Source: Actinomycetota bacterium
Lineage (GTDB): Bacteria; Actinomycetota; CADDZG01; WHSQ01
DNA length: 8,481 nt
Assembly (NCBI GenBank): GCA_019348445.1
Contig: JAHWJK010000060.1
Coordinates: 1,340 to 9,820, forward strand
Reading direction: 5' to 3'
Numbering within the stretch: the stretch's first letter is position 1; the number at the start of each line of letters is the position of its first letter. The notes below the pieces were generated by a model, which ran no database searches, had not been told where the DNA came from, and saw only the letters and a program-made list of their open reading frames with translations. Both the position numbers and the translations under genes were made by a program. Positions 1 to 6,756 of the stretch are shown here, piece after piece.

Positions 1-530
1 AGGGGGGCGAACTGCTCGTCGTTTATCCCCTCGTCGTTCTTCTCGCCCTCGCGGGCTTCCGCCTCGGACGTGAAATAGACGAACTGGCTGAAGCCGTCGT
101 CCGGCCCCCACGCGACGAACCCGCCGAGAACGTCGGGACGGTCGTTACCGGCGTCCTCCATCTGTTGTCCGACTTCTCGCAGTTTCTCCTTGTCGGTGGC
201 GTATGCCTGGATGACCTGCACGAAGCCTGCGTCGTCGGATCCGCCGCCCATGAACTCGTCTACGTCTCTGCAGTCGTAGAACTTCGGGTCGTCGAGGTGC
301 TGTGCGGTCTGCTCCCACCACTGCCCCTGTTCGGGACGATCGCTGTTCTTGCGCGCCGCTTCTTCAGACTCGAAGCGCGCCGCCGCGATGAAGGTGCCGT
401 CTTCAGCGACGCCTGCCGTGCTGCCGAGGAACCCTTCGGCACCGGGCTTAACGTCGCGATCCCACGCCTCCATCTGCGCGCGCACCGCGCCCGCGTCCTT
501 TGCTTTGGCTTCGATCACCTGAACGAACAT
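1..530 (-). CDS. Tandem dimeric alpha/beta-barrel (ABM/ferredoxin-like) protein, 3' end off window
   Basis: The reverse strand reads open from an ATG at 530-528 to the window edge (176 complete codons), so the C-terminus is missing. An AAGGAGG Shine-Dalgarno sequence (complement of 536-542) lies 5 nt before the ATG and fixes the start. The protein holds two similar halves: residues 2-7 FVQVIE and 103-108 FVQVIQ each open a beta strand followed by a helix ending near QME (19-21) or QQME (122-125). Each half later has a second strand ending in an aromatic residue and SEEA or SEAEA (F53-ESEEA; F153-TSEAEA). This is the pattern of duplicated antibiotic-biosynthesis-monooxygenase-like or dimeric alpha/beta-barrel domains, which usually act as small cytosolic enzymes or ligand-binding proteins. 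No signal peptide or membrane segment is visible. The protein is acidic, and I see no catalytic residue that fixes a reaction. It is transcribed divergently from the isomerase-family gene across a 60-bp spacer. The coding call is firm, the fold likely, the function unknown. Confidence 0.8.
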   Translation of the reverse strand, partial: MFVQVIEAKAKDAGAVRAQMEAWDRDVKPGAEGFLGSTAGVAEDGTFIAAARFESEEAARKNSDRPEQGQWWEQTAQHLDDPKFYDCRDVDEFMGGGSDDAGFVQVIQAYATDKEKLREVGQQMEDAGNDRPDVLGGFVAWGPDDGFSQFVYFTSEAEAREGEKNDEGINDEQFAP

Positions 531-590
531 GGCCACCTCCTTGGACCGACCTGCGGGACCCGACTCTAGCCAAGCTAGGCTCGCCGCTTC
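531..590. promoter_or_regulatory. Divergent 60-bp intergenic region with inverted repeat CTAGC-CAA-GCTAG
   Basis: This spacer must hold the promoters of both flanking divergent genes. Positions 566-578 form a perfect 5-bp inverted repeat with a 3-base loop (CTAGC CAA GCTAG). Overlapping it is a plus-strand -10-like TAGGCT (576-581), 9 nt before the ATG at 591. On the minus strand TAGAGT (complement of 563-568) could serve the gene starting at 530. No convincing -35 box is visible for either. The inverted repeat covers or abuts both -10 candidates, so it could be an operator or just the product of promoter symmetry. All promoter assignments here are inference. Confidence 0.35.
536..542 (-). 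promoter_or_regulatory. Strong Shine-Dalgarno of the alpha/beta-barrel gene
   Basis: On the minus strand the bases read AAGGAGG, a near-perfect anti-16S match, 5 nt from the ATG at 530. It is the clearest ribosome binding site in the window and contrasts with the genes starting at 591, 5936 and 5959, which lack a usable one. Confidence 0.8.
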
Positions 591-1268
591 ATGAGCGATT
601 ACGGCGACGCATACAGAGAGGCGCGCGAGCGCCTGTGTGAGTTGATGACATCCCTCTCACACGAAGAGCTCGAGCGAGAGGTCCCCACGTGCCCCGGGTG
701 GAGGACCCGCGATGTACTAGCGCACCTCGTGGGGATCGCGGTCGACACCTCCGACGGCAACATCGAGGGCGCGGGTTCCGACGAATACACCGCGCGCCAG
801 ATCGCCGAACGAAAGGAGCGGTCGGTGACAGAGATGGTCGCCGAGTGGGAGGAGCGCGCCCCGGCGTTCGAGCAGATGCTCGACACGATCCACCCGGCGA
901 TCTCCGGCGGGATCATCGGCGATCTCGTCACGCACGAGCAGGACGCGAGGGGCGCGGTAGGGAGAACCGGGGGCCGCGACGGACTCGCGTTCGATCTGGC
1001 GCTCGATTCGCAGGTTCGGTTCTTCGGGCGCCGCATCAAGGAAGCCAAGCTTCCGACGCTCGAGGTGCGCGCCGGCGCCAAGACATGGACCGCAGGCAAA
1101 GAAGAGGTATCCGGATCGGTCGAGGCCGATGCGTTCGAGCTGTTGCGCGGCTTGACGGGTCGGAGAACCCACAACCAGGTCCGCGCGTTCGGCTGGAGCG
1201 TCGATCCCGGCCCGTATCTCCCCATCTTTTCGATGTACGGCCTACCGGGATCCGACATCACCGAATAA
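591..1268 (+). CDS. Maleylpyruvate isomerase-family (TIGR03083-like, DinB superfamily) protein
   Basis: A complete 225-residue protein. The N-terminal half is a DinB-like four-helix bundle with the family signature PTCPGW (32-37) followed by D41-VLAHL and candidate metal ligand H45. A second metal-site helix carries D111-xxx-H115 in DLVTHEQDARGAVG. In characterised mycothiol-dependent maleylpyruvate isomerase the triad is His, Glu-x3-His, so Asp at 111 is a conservative change. The C-terminal part (about 150-225), with FELLRGLTGRR and VRAFGW, matches the usual ending of TIGR03083 proteins. Members are cytosolic, often bind a divalent metal and may use mycothiol as a thiol cofactor; the substrate here cannot be inferred. 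The ATG has no good Shine-Dalgarno, suggesting a leaderless or short-leader mRNA from TAGGCT at 576-581. kgd begins 34 bp downstream on the same strand, so co-transcription is possible. Family confident, reaction unknown. Confidence 0.85.
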   Translation: MSDYGDAYREARERLCELMTSLSHEELEREVPTCPGWRTRDVLAHLVGIAVDTSDGNIEGAGSDEYTARQIAERKERSVTEMVAEWEERAPAFEQMLDTIHPAISGGIIGDLVTHEQDARGAVGRTGGRDGLAFDLALDSQVRFFGRRIKEAKLPTLEVRAGAKTWTAGKEEVSGSVEADAFELLRGLTGRRTHNQVRAFGWSVDPGPYLPIFSMYGLPGSDITE

Positions 1269-1288
1269 CAACGCCTCGCGTCCGACTA

Positions 1289-1298
1289 CCCTTAAGGG
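1289..1298 (+). promoter_or_regulatory. CCCTTAAGGG palindrome overlapping the kgd ribosome binding site
   Basis: The 34-bp gap between the isomerase-family gene and kgd contains a perfect 10-bp palindrome running into the purine-rich AAGGGGGG (1294-1301) that must act as the kgd ribosome binding site, only about 2 nt before the ATG at 1303. A protein bound there could affect kgd expression; chance is also plausible. A TACCCT at 1287-1292 resembles a -10 hexamer, but its start point would fall inside the ribosome binding site. Confidence 0.25.
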
Positions 1299-1302
1299 GG
1301 GA

Positions 1303-4300
1303 ATGGACATAGACCGCGAGGAATTCGGGCCGAATATCTGGCTCGTCGACGAGATGTACCGCCGCTACCTGGACAACCCCCAGGCCGTAGGCGAGTCATG
1401 GCGCGAGTTCTTCGAGGACTACAAGCCGATGCGGGGGAGCTCCGACGGCAGGACCGCGGCCGCGTCGGCTCCCACCGCCACGTCGCAGCCGCGACCGATC
1501 GAGAGCGAAGCGCCACCCGCCGAAGAGACACCCGAGGACGCCGTTCCCTTGCGAGGGATCGCGGCACGGATCGCGGAGAACATGGAGGCGTCGCTGGGCG
1601 TGCCGACCGCGACGTCGGTGCGAACCGTCCCCGCGAAGCTCCTCGAAGAGAACCGACGCGTCATCAACCGCGTGCTCCAGTCGCACCGCGGCGGCAAGGT
1701 CTCGTTCACTCACTTGATCGGGTGGGCGATCCTGAAGGCGCTCGAAGCGCGGCCCGACATGAAGTCGAGCTATACCGAAGTGAACGGAACGCCGCATGTC
1801 GTGCAGCACAAGCACGTGAACTTCGGTCTTGCGGTCGACGTCGAGCGCAAAGACGGAACGCGCGTCCTCTACGTACCCAATATCAAGCACGCCGACGAGC
1901 TCGACTTCGCGGGGTTCTTCTCTGCTTACGAGGAGCTGATCCGCAAGGTACGCGCGAACGAGCTCACCCCCGACGACTTCGCCGGGACGACGATGACACT
2001 TACCAATCCCGGGACCGTCGGGACGAATCTGTCGGTGCCGCGACTGATGGAGAACCAAGGTCTGATCGTGGGGACGGGCGCGATCGCGTATCCGCCCGAA
2101 TACCAGGCATCCGACCCCCGTGCGCTGGCTCGGCTGGGTGTCTCGAAGACGCTCACGATCACGTCGACCTACGACCACCGCGTGATCCAGGGAGCCGAGT
2201 CCGGGCAGTTCCTGTCCTACATCCAGGAGCTCTTGCTCGGCGCCGACCGCTTCTACGACGAGGTCTTCGCGTCGCTGAAGATTCCTTACGAGCCCGTCAG
2301 GTGGTCGAGCGACCGCGCCGCGATGCCCGGCGAGGACACCGACCTGGAGAAACAGTCGCGTGTCATCCAGCTCATCAACATGTACCGCGTGCGGGGACAT
2401 CTCCTCGCGGATCTCAACCCGGTCACCTGGGAGGTCCTCAGTCACCCCGAACTGGATCTGTCGTATTACGGGCTCACGGTATGGGATCTCGATCGCGAGT
2501 TCCTCACCGACGGCGTCCCCGGCCCCCGCAGACAACCACTCCGCAAGATCCTCGACACCCTTCGGGATTCCTACGCGCGGACGATCGGCGTCGAGTACAT
2601 GCATATCCAAGCGCCCGACGAGAAGCGGTGGATCCAAGAGCGAGTCGAAGGAACTTCCGGCGACGAGCTGGCGGTGGACGACAAGAAGTGGATCCTCGAT
2701 CGGTTGAACGCGGCCGAAGGGTTCGAACGTTTCCTTCATTCCAAGTGGACGGGCCACAAACGGTTCTCAATCGAAGGCGCGGACTCGCTCATTCCGATGC
2801 TCGATGCTCTTTTGGAGCTCGCCGCCGACAACGGCATGATCGAGGCGGTCATGGGGATGGCTCACCGCGGCCGGCTTAACGTCCTCGCCAACGTCGTCGG
2901 CAAGCCACTGAGCGAAATCTTCAGGGAGTTCGAGGGGGACATCGATCCCGACACGGTGCAGGGATCGGGCGATGTGAAGTACCACCTCGGCATCACGGGG
3001 AGCTACACGTCGCGGGAAGACAACTGCATCGCAGTGGTTCTCGCATCGAACCCATCGCATCTCGAGGCCGTGGATCCCGTCGTCGAGGGCATGGCGCGGG
3101 CGAAGCAAGACCTCCTCGGCGTGGATGAGCGCGACAAAGTGTTGCCGATCCTTCTGCACGGTGACGCGGCGTTCGCCGGACAAGGTGTCGTCGCAGAGAC
3201 GTTCAACCTCTCGCAGTTGCAGGGGTACCGCACCGGCGGGACGGTCCACGTCGTGGTGAACAACAACATCGGGTTCACGACGACACCGACCTCCGGCCGC
3301 TCCAGCACTTACGCGACCGACATGGCGAAGATCGTCCAGGCGCCGATCTTCCACGTCAACGGCGACGATCCCGAAGCGTGTGTTCGGGTCATGAGATTGG
3401 CGTTCGCGTATCGCCAAGCGTTCGGCAAGGACGTCATCGTCGATCTCGTGTGCTACCGGCGCTACGGCCATAACGAAGCCGACGAGCCGTCGTTCACGCA
3501 GCCGCTGATGTACTCGCGGATCGACGAGAGACGAACGACGAGGAAGCTCTACGCGGAGCAGCTGCTGAACAGGGGCGACCTCACCGTCGACGAAGCCGAG
3601 AAGGTCTTCGACGATTTCCGCGCGCGACTGCAGGCGGCGTTCGAGGAAACCCGGAACTCGGGCAAGGAGGAGGAACCGGTGCGCGCGGCGGCACCTCCTG
3701 CTCCGACCGGGGTCCTTCCGCCCGTCGAGACGGGCGTCGACCGCGACCGTCTCGAGCACATCCACAACGTCGTGACGTCGTTCCCACAAGGCTTCGAACC
3801 GCATCCGAAACTGAAGAAGATGATCGAGCGTCGCAAAGACATGCTCGCCAAGGACGCGATCGACTGGGCGGCGGGCGAAGCACTCGCGTTCGGGTCGTTG
3901 ATGATGGAGGGATTCACGGTCCGGCTCGCGGGCCAGGACACCCGACGAGGCACGTTCAGCCAACGCCACGCGGTGCTCGTCGATTATCAGACCGGCGACG
4001 AATACATCCCGTTGGCGAACGTGCGTGACGATCAGGCGCCATTCCGGGTCTTCGACAGCTCGCTTTCCGAATTCGCAGCGCTCGGGTTCGAGTACGGCTA
4101 TTCGGTAGCGAACGGCGATGCGCTCGTCTGCTGGGAAGCGCAGTTCGGCGACTTCATCAACGAAGCGCAAGTGATCGTCGACCAGTTCATCGTGGCCGGC
4201 GAAGACAAGTGGGGCCAGGAGAGCGGCGTGGTTCTCCTACTGCCGCACGGGTATGAAGGCCAGGGGCCGGAACATTCGAGCGCACGCCTCGAACGATTCC

Positions 4301-4896
4301 TGACGCTCGCGGCGGAAGATTCCATCCAAGTGGTTCAGCCGACAACGGCGGCGCAGTACTTCCACGTCCTGCGGCGCCAGATGTTGCGTTCGGTGCGCAA
4401 GCCGTTGATCGTCATGACGCCGAAGTGGTTGCTCCGCCTGCCGGAAGCTCGCAGTGCGGCGATCGAGTTCGAGCGCGGCCACTTCGTCGAAACGATCGAC
4501 GACCCCGAAGCGATCAAGCGCCCGGAGCCGACTGAATTGATCCTCCTGTGCACCGGCAAGATCTATTACCAGCTGAAGGAGCGCCGGGACGAGACGAACG
4601 CGCCGGCCGCGATCGTCCGGCTCGAGCAGCCCTATCCGTTCCCGCACGATCAACTGGCCGAGATATTCGCGCGGTACCCGCAAACGAAGGCGATCAGATG
4701 GGTACAAGACGAGCCGGAGAACATGGGGGCGTGGCCGTTCGTGCAAGCGAGGCTCCGCGGTGCGCTGCCGGGCGACCTCGAGCTAGAGGTTGTTGCGCGC
4801 CCCGAGAGCGCGAGTCCCGCCACCGGAAGCGCGACCGTCCACGACCAAGAACAACAAGAACTACTCCACAAAGCTTTTCTGTCACCGACCGGTTAG
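1303..4896 (+). CDS. kgd: Multifunctional 2-oxoglutarate dehydrogenase E1 / E2-domain fusion (Kgd/OdhA)
   Basis: A complete 1197-residue protein, near the roughly 1230-residue length of mycobacterial and corynebacterial homologues. It catalyses ThDP-dependent decarboxylation of 2-oxoglutarate in the TCA cycle and in this family works in a mixed PDH/ODH complex with a separate lipoylated E2. Domains: N-terminal segment FGPNIWLVDEMYRRY (9-23) to about 42; Ala/Pro/Glu-rich linker (about 43-80); E2 acyltransferase catalytic domain without a lipoyl domain (about 82-325), with H292 in YDHRVIQGAESG; E1 helical part (about 350-470); ThDP domain with MAHRGRLNVL (H521), YHLG (H561), HGDAAFAGQG (D621) and NNNIGF (N654 and I656 as likely Mg/ThDP ligands); transketolase-like pyrimidine domain with GQDTRRGTF (877-885) and GPEHSS (988-993); C-terminal domain ending LLHKAF. 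Key residues look intact. Homologues are inhibited by FHA proteins GarA/OdhI and activated by acetyl-CoA; no FHA gene lies here. The start at 1303 keeps the conserved N-terminus. The stop TAG overlaps the stop of the converging dehydrogenase gene. Confidence 0.97.
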   Translation: MDIDREEFGPNIWLVDEMYRRYLDNPQAVGESWREFFEDYKPMRGSSDGRTAAASAPTATSQPRPIESEAPPAEETPEDAVPLRGIAARIAENMEASLGVPTATSVRTVPAKLLEENRRVINRVLQSHRGGKVSFTHLIGWAILKALEARPDMKSSYTEVNGTPHVVQHKHVNFGLAVDVERKDGTRVLYVPNIKHADELDFAGFFSAYEELIRKVRANELTPDDFAGTTMTLTNPGTVGTNLSVPRLMENQGLIVGTGAIAYPPEYQASDPRALARLGVSKTLTITSTYDHRVIQGAESGQFLSYIQELLLGADRFYDEVFASLKIPYEPVRWSSDRAAMPGEDTDLEKQSRVIQLINMYRVRGHLLADLNPVTWEVLSHPELDLSYYGLTVWDLDREFLTDGVPGPRRQPLRKILDTLRDSYARTIGVEYMHIQAPDEKRWIQERVEGTSGDELAVDDKKWILDRLNAAEGFERFLHSKWTGHKRFSIEGADSLIPMLDALLELAADNGMIEAVMGMAHRGRLNVLANVVGKPLSEIFREFEGDIDPDTVQGSGDVKYHLGITGSYTSREDNCIAVVLASNPSHLEAVDPVVEGMARAKQDLLGVDERDKVLPILLHGDAAFAGQGVVAETFNLSQLQGYRTGGTVHVVVNNNIGFTTTPTSGRSSTYATDMAKIVQAPIFHVNGDDPEACVRVMRLAFAYRQAFGKDVIVDLVCYRRYGHNEADEPSFTQPLMYSRIDERRTTRKLYAEQLLNRGDLTVDEAEKVFDDFRARLQAAFEETRNSGKEEEPVRAAAPPAPTGVLPPVETGVDRDRLEHIHNVVTSFPQGFEPHPKLKKMIERRKDMLAKDAIDWAAGEALAFGSLMMEGFTVRLAGQDTRRGTFSQRHAVLVDYQTGDEYIPLANVRDDQAPFRVFDSSLSEFAALGFEYGYSVANGDALVCWEAQFGDFINEAQVIVDQFIVAGEDKWGQESGVVLLLPHGYEGQGPEHSSARLERFLTLAAEDSIQVVQPTTAAQYFHVLRRQMLRSVRKPLIVMTPKWLLRLPEARSAAIEFERGHFVETIDDPEAIKRPEPTELILLCTGKIYYQLKERRDETNAPAAIVRLEQPYPFPHDQLAEIFARYPQTKAIRWVQDEPENMGAWPFVQARLRGALPGDLELEVVARPESASPATGSATVHDQEQQELLHKAFLSPTG
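4893..4896. other. Shared TTAG: overlapping stops of convergent genes
   Basis: TTAG supplies TAG (4894-4896) for kgd on the plus strand and TAA (complement of 4893-4895) for the dehydrogenase on the minus strand. There is therefore no intergenic DNA here, and I see no GC hairpin plus T-run on either side, so transcripts must end inside the opposing gene or by Rho. Confidence 0.9.
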
Positions 4897-5936
4897 GGGC
4901 GGCCGATGGGGAGGCCCTTCTCACGTGCTCCGGCGATCGTGTCGGCGAGGGTGTCGAGGACATCGTGTTCCGGTTCCCAGCGGAGCTTCTCGCGTGCCTT
5001 CGTGCAATCCATCAGGACCGGAACCCTGATCGCGGTGATCCACGCCGCACGACTCGGCAACAACGGGAGCCGGGAAACGATGTTGGCCGTCATGTCGACC
5101 GTGACCTCCGGAACCGGCATCGCGTACCACCCGAGTGCACGTGCTAGATCCGTCAACGTCACCTCACCTTCCGCGGCGAGGTTATAGACGCCGGGCTCTC
5201 CGTCACCGACGACCGCCGAAACGAGCGCGCGAGCCACATCTCGCGCATGGACCAACTGGAACGGCGTCCCGGGATCGGGGATGACCGGCCTGAGGAGTGG
5301 GATCGAGCCCATCAGAGCACGCACGGGGGCCGGGATCTTCTCGCCCAACTGGACGTAGGGGATGTTCTCGATCAATTCTGTCGCTTCCGCGCCGGCCACG
5401 ATGCAAGGTCTGAAGACGTAGACGTCGGTCGCTCGCGCCGTTCGCCCGAGGTTCTCGAGCATCTTCTCCACTTCCGCCTTCTGCGCGGAGTAGTAGTGCT
5501 CGTCGGTCCCGCGCGGCGGCACCGTCTCATCGAGGACGTCGGGGTTGTCGTCGTGGAAGCCGTAGGCCGCGACCGACGATGTGTAAACGAGCCGTCGTAC
5601 ACCCGCGTTGAAAGAAGCTTCGAAGACGTTGCGGGACCCGTCGAGATTCACCTCGCGAGCTTCGTTCGCCTGGCCGAGGATGATGAACGCCAGGTGCACG
5701 ACCACGTCGGCGTCGGCGACGAGTCGTTCCACGGAGCCGCGATCGAGGATGTCGCCCTGGCGATACTCGACCTTCGACCATCCTGCATCGGCGGGGTCGA
5801 ACGGGCGGCGCGCCATCCCCACGATCCTCTCGATGCGCGGATCACGGTCGAGATGCGTCACCAGTGCCTTCCCGATCGCTCCGGTCGGGCCGGTCACGGC
5901 CACCCGCAGACGTCTCGACGTTCCATTCCCCGACAT
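4893..5936 (-). CDS. NAD-dependent epimerase/dehydratase-family protein (extended SDR)
   Basis: A complete 347-residue protein with the hallmarks of an extended short-chain dehydrogenase/reductase. The Rossmann nucleotide-binding motif TGPTGAIG is at 15-22, the acidic D62 follows the third strand (GDILD), HLAF at 81-84 follows the fourth, YTSS at 118-121 supplies the catalytic Ser, and Y149-xxx-K153 is the catalytic pair. The C-terminal substrate domain includes FQLVHARDVARAL and the typical GVYNLAAEGEVTL. Relatives act on nucleotide sugars, steroids or other alcohols and ketones; the substrate pocket cannot be read from sequence alone, so no specific reaction is claimed. It is cytosolic, with no membrane segment. 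GGAGG lies directly against the ATG with zero spacing, too close to work as a ribosome binding site, while TACGTT sits 6 nt upstream, so the transcript is probably leaderless. It converges with kgd, sharing 4 bp, and diverges from the gene at 5959. Confidence 0.93.
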   Translation of the reverse strand: MSGNGTSRRLRVAVTGPTGAIGKALVTHLDRDPRIERIVGMARRPFDPADAGWSKVEYRQGDILDRGSVERLVADADVVVHLAFIILGQANEAREVNLDGSRNVFEASFNAGVRRLVYTSSVAAYGFHDDNPDVLDETVPPRGTDEHYYSAQKAEVEKMLENLGRTARATDVYVFRPCIVAGAEATELIENIPYVQLGEKIPAPVRALMGSIPLLRPVIPDPGTPFQLVHARDVARALVSAVVGDGEPGVYNLAAEGEVTLTDLARALGWYAMPVPEVTVDMTANIVSRLPLLPSRAAWITAIRVPVLMDCTKAREKLRWEPEHDVLDTLADTIAGAREKGLPIGRP

Positions 5937-5942
5937 CCTCCG

Positions 5943-5948
5943 AACGTA
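5943..5948 (-). promoter_or_regulatory. -10 hexamer TACGTT for leaderless dehydrogenase transcript
   Basis: On the minus strand TACGTT (TAnnnT consensus) is followed by exactly 6 nt (CGGAGG) and then the ATG at 5936. With a hexamer at -12 to -7 this places +1 on the A of the start codon. No -35 box is recognisable. The site shares bases 5947-5948 with the opposing -10 hexamer. Confidence 0.55.
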
Positions 5949-5952
5949 GCAT
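5947..5952 (+). promoter_or_regulatory. -10 hexamer TAGCAT for leaderless TIGR03084-like transcript
   Basis: TAGCAT (TAnnnT consensus) is followed by exactly 6 nt (CGGGCA) and then the GTG at 5959, so +1 would be the G of the start codon. No Shine-Dalgarno sequence precedes that GTG, and no clear -35 box is visible. The mirror arrangement on the other strand strengthens the reading. Confidence 0.55.
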
Positions 5953-5958
5953 CGGGCA

Positions 5959-6756
5959 GTGGTCGACCTAGAAGAACTGTGCGCGGACCTCGCCGCCGAA
6001 CATCAGGCGCTAGACGACGTGCTCGGCGATCTGCGTGACGACCAGTGGGACGCGCCGACACCTGCACCCGGATGGTCGGTGCGGGACCAGATCAGTCACC
6101 TCGCCTTCTTCGACGAGCAGGCTCAGATCGCGACGGCCGATCCTGCCGCGTTTGCTGCCGCGCTCGGCCGCATCACCGATGTCGATGCATTCATGAACGA
6201 ACCGCTCGAACGAGGCAGGGCGATGACGACTCGCCAGGTTCACGAGTGGTGGTCCCGAGCGCGCGGTCGCATGCTGGCCGCGTTCGAGAGAGCGGATCCG
6301 GCCACGAGGATCCCGTGGTTCGGCCCGGCGATGAGCCCGGCGTCGTTCATCAGTGCGCGGCTCATGGAGACATGGGCGCACGGGCAGGACATCATCGACT
6401 CGCTGGCGATCGACCGCGCCGCGACGGGACGTCTTCGCCACATCGCGCATGTCGGCGTACTTGCTCGACGAAATAGCTACGCGGCGCACGGACGACCGGT
6501 TCCCGACGGGGATGTACGTGTAGAGCTCGAGGCTCCCGGTGGTGAGAAGTGGCGGTGGAACGAAGCGGCGAGCGACAGCGTGCGCGGTGACGCCGTGGAC
6601 TTCTGTCTCGTCGTTACGCAGCGACGTCACGTCGACGACACCGATCTCGTCGTCGATGGAGAACTTGCGCGGGAATGGATGTCGATCGCGCAGGCCTTCG
6701 CCGGCCCACCCGGAGAAGGCCGGAGGCCCGGCCAGTTCCCGAAGGTGCGAACCTGA
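5959..6756 (+). CDS. TIGR03084-like metal-binding protein of the maleylpyruvate isomerase/DinB superfamily
   Basis: A complete 265-residue protein starting at GTG. The DinB-like bundle carries TPAPGWSVRDQISHLAFFD (34-52) with candidate metal ligand H47, then LMETWAHGQDI with E137-xxx-H141, giving the full His/Glu/His triad seen in mycothiol-dependent maleylpyruvate isomerase. The C-terminal half (about 158-265), with LRHIAHVGV, VRVELEAPGGEKW, DFCLVVTQRRH and AREWMSIAQAFAGPPG, follows the TIGR03084 subfamily closely. Biochemical function of that subfamily is not established to my knowledge; metal-dependent thiol chemistry is a family-based guess. The start is supported by a -10-like hexamer 6 nt upstream and lack of any ribosome binding site, suggesting a leaderless mRNA. 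Its TGA overlaps the next ATG by one base (TGATG at 6754-6758), so it is probably the first gene of an operon with the membrane protein and the toroid-like protein. It differs in subfamily and C-terminal domain from the protein at 591-1268. Confidence 0.9.
   Translation: MVDLEELCADLAAEHQALDDVLGDLRDDQWDAPTPAPGWSVRDQISHLAFFDEQAQIATADPAAFAAALGRITDVDAFMNEPLERGRAMTTRQVHEWWSRARGRMLAAFERADPATRIPWFGPAMSPASFISARLMETWAHGQDIIDSLAIDRAATGRLRHIAHVGVLARRNSYAAHGRPVPDGDVRVELEAPGGEKWRWNEAASDSVRGDAVDFCLVVTQRRHVDDTDLVVDGELAREWMSIAQAFAGPPGEGRRPGQFPKVRT

Noticed and set aside
599..1261. 220-codon open frame antisense to the isomerase-family gene
   Set aside because: The plus strand carries clear family motifs (PTCPGW, HEQDAR); the antisense product is Ser/Arg-rich without motifs.
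1396..2757. 453-codon open frame antisense to the 5' part of kgd
   Set aside because: It is the mirror of a strong, conserved coding frame in GC-rich DNA, its product is Arg/Val/Leu-rich with no recognisable motif, and kgd motifs run through the whole opposite strand.
2767..4170. 467-codon open frame antisense to the middle of kgd
   Set aside because: Same reason: codon bias of kgd keeps the opposing frame free of stops; no domain is recognisable in the antisense product.
4860..4930. Possible terminator at the end of kgd
   Set aside because: No stable GC stem followed by a T-run is visible on either strand around the overlapping stops.
6675..6755. Earlier ATG start for the membrane protein (27 extra residues)
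   Set aside because: The extension is a charged, Arg/Pro-rich stretch inside the upstream gene; ATG 6756 has stop-start overlap and a better-placed ribosome binding sequence.
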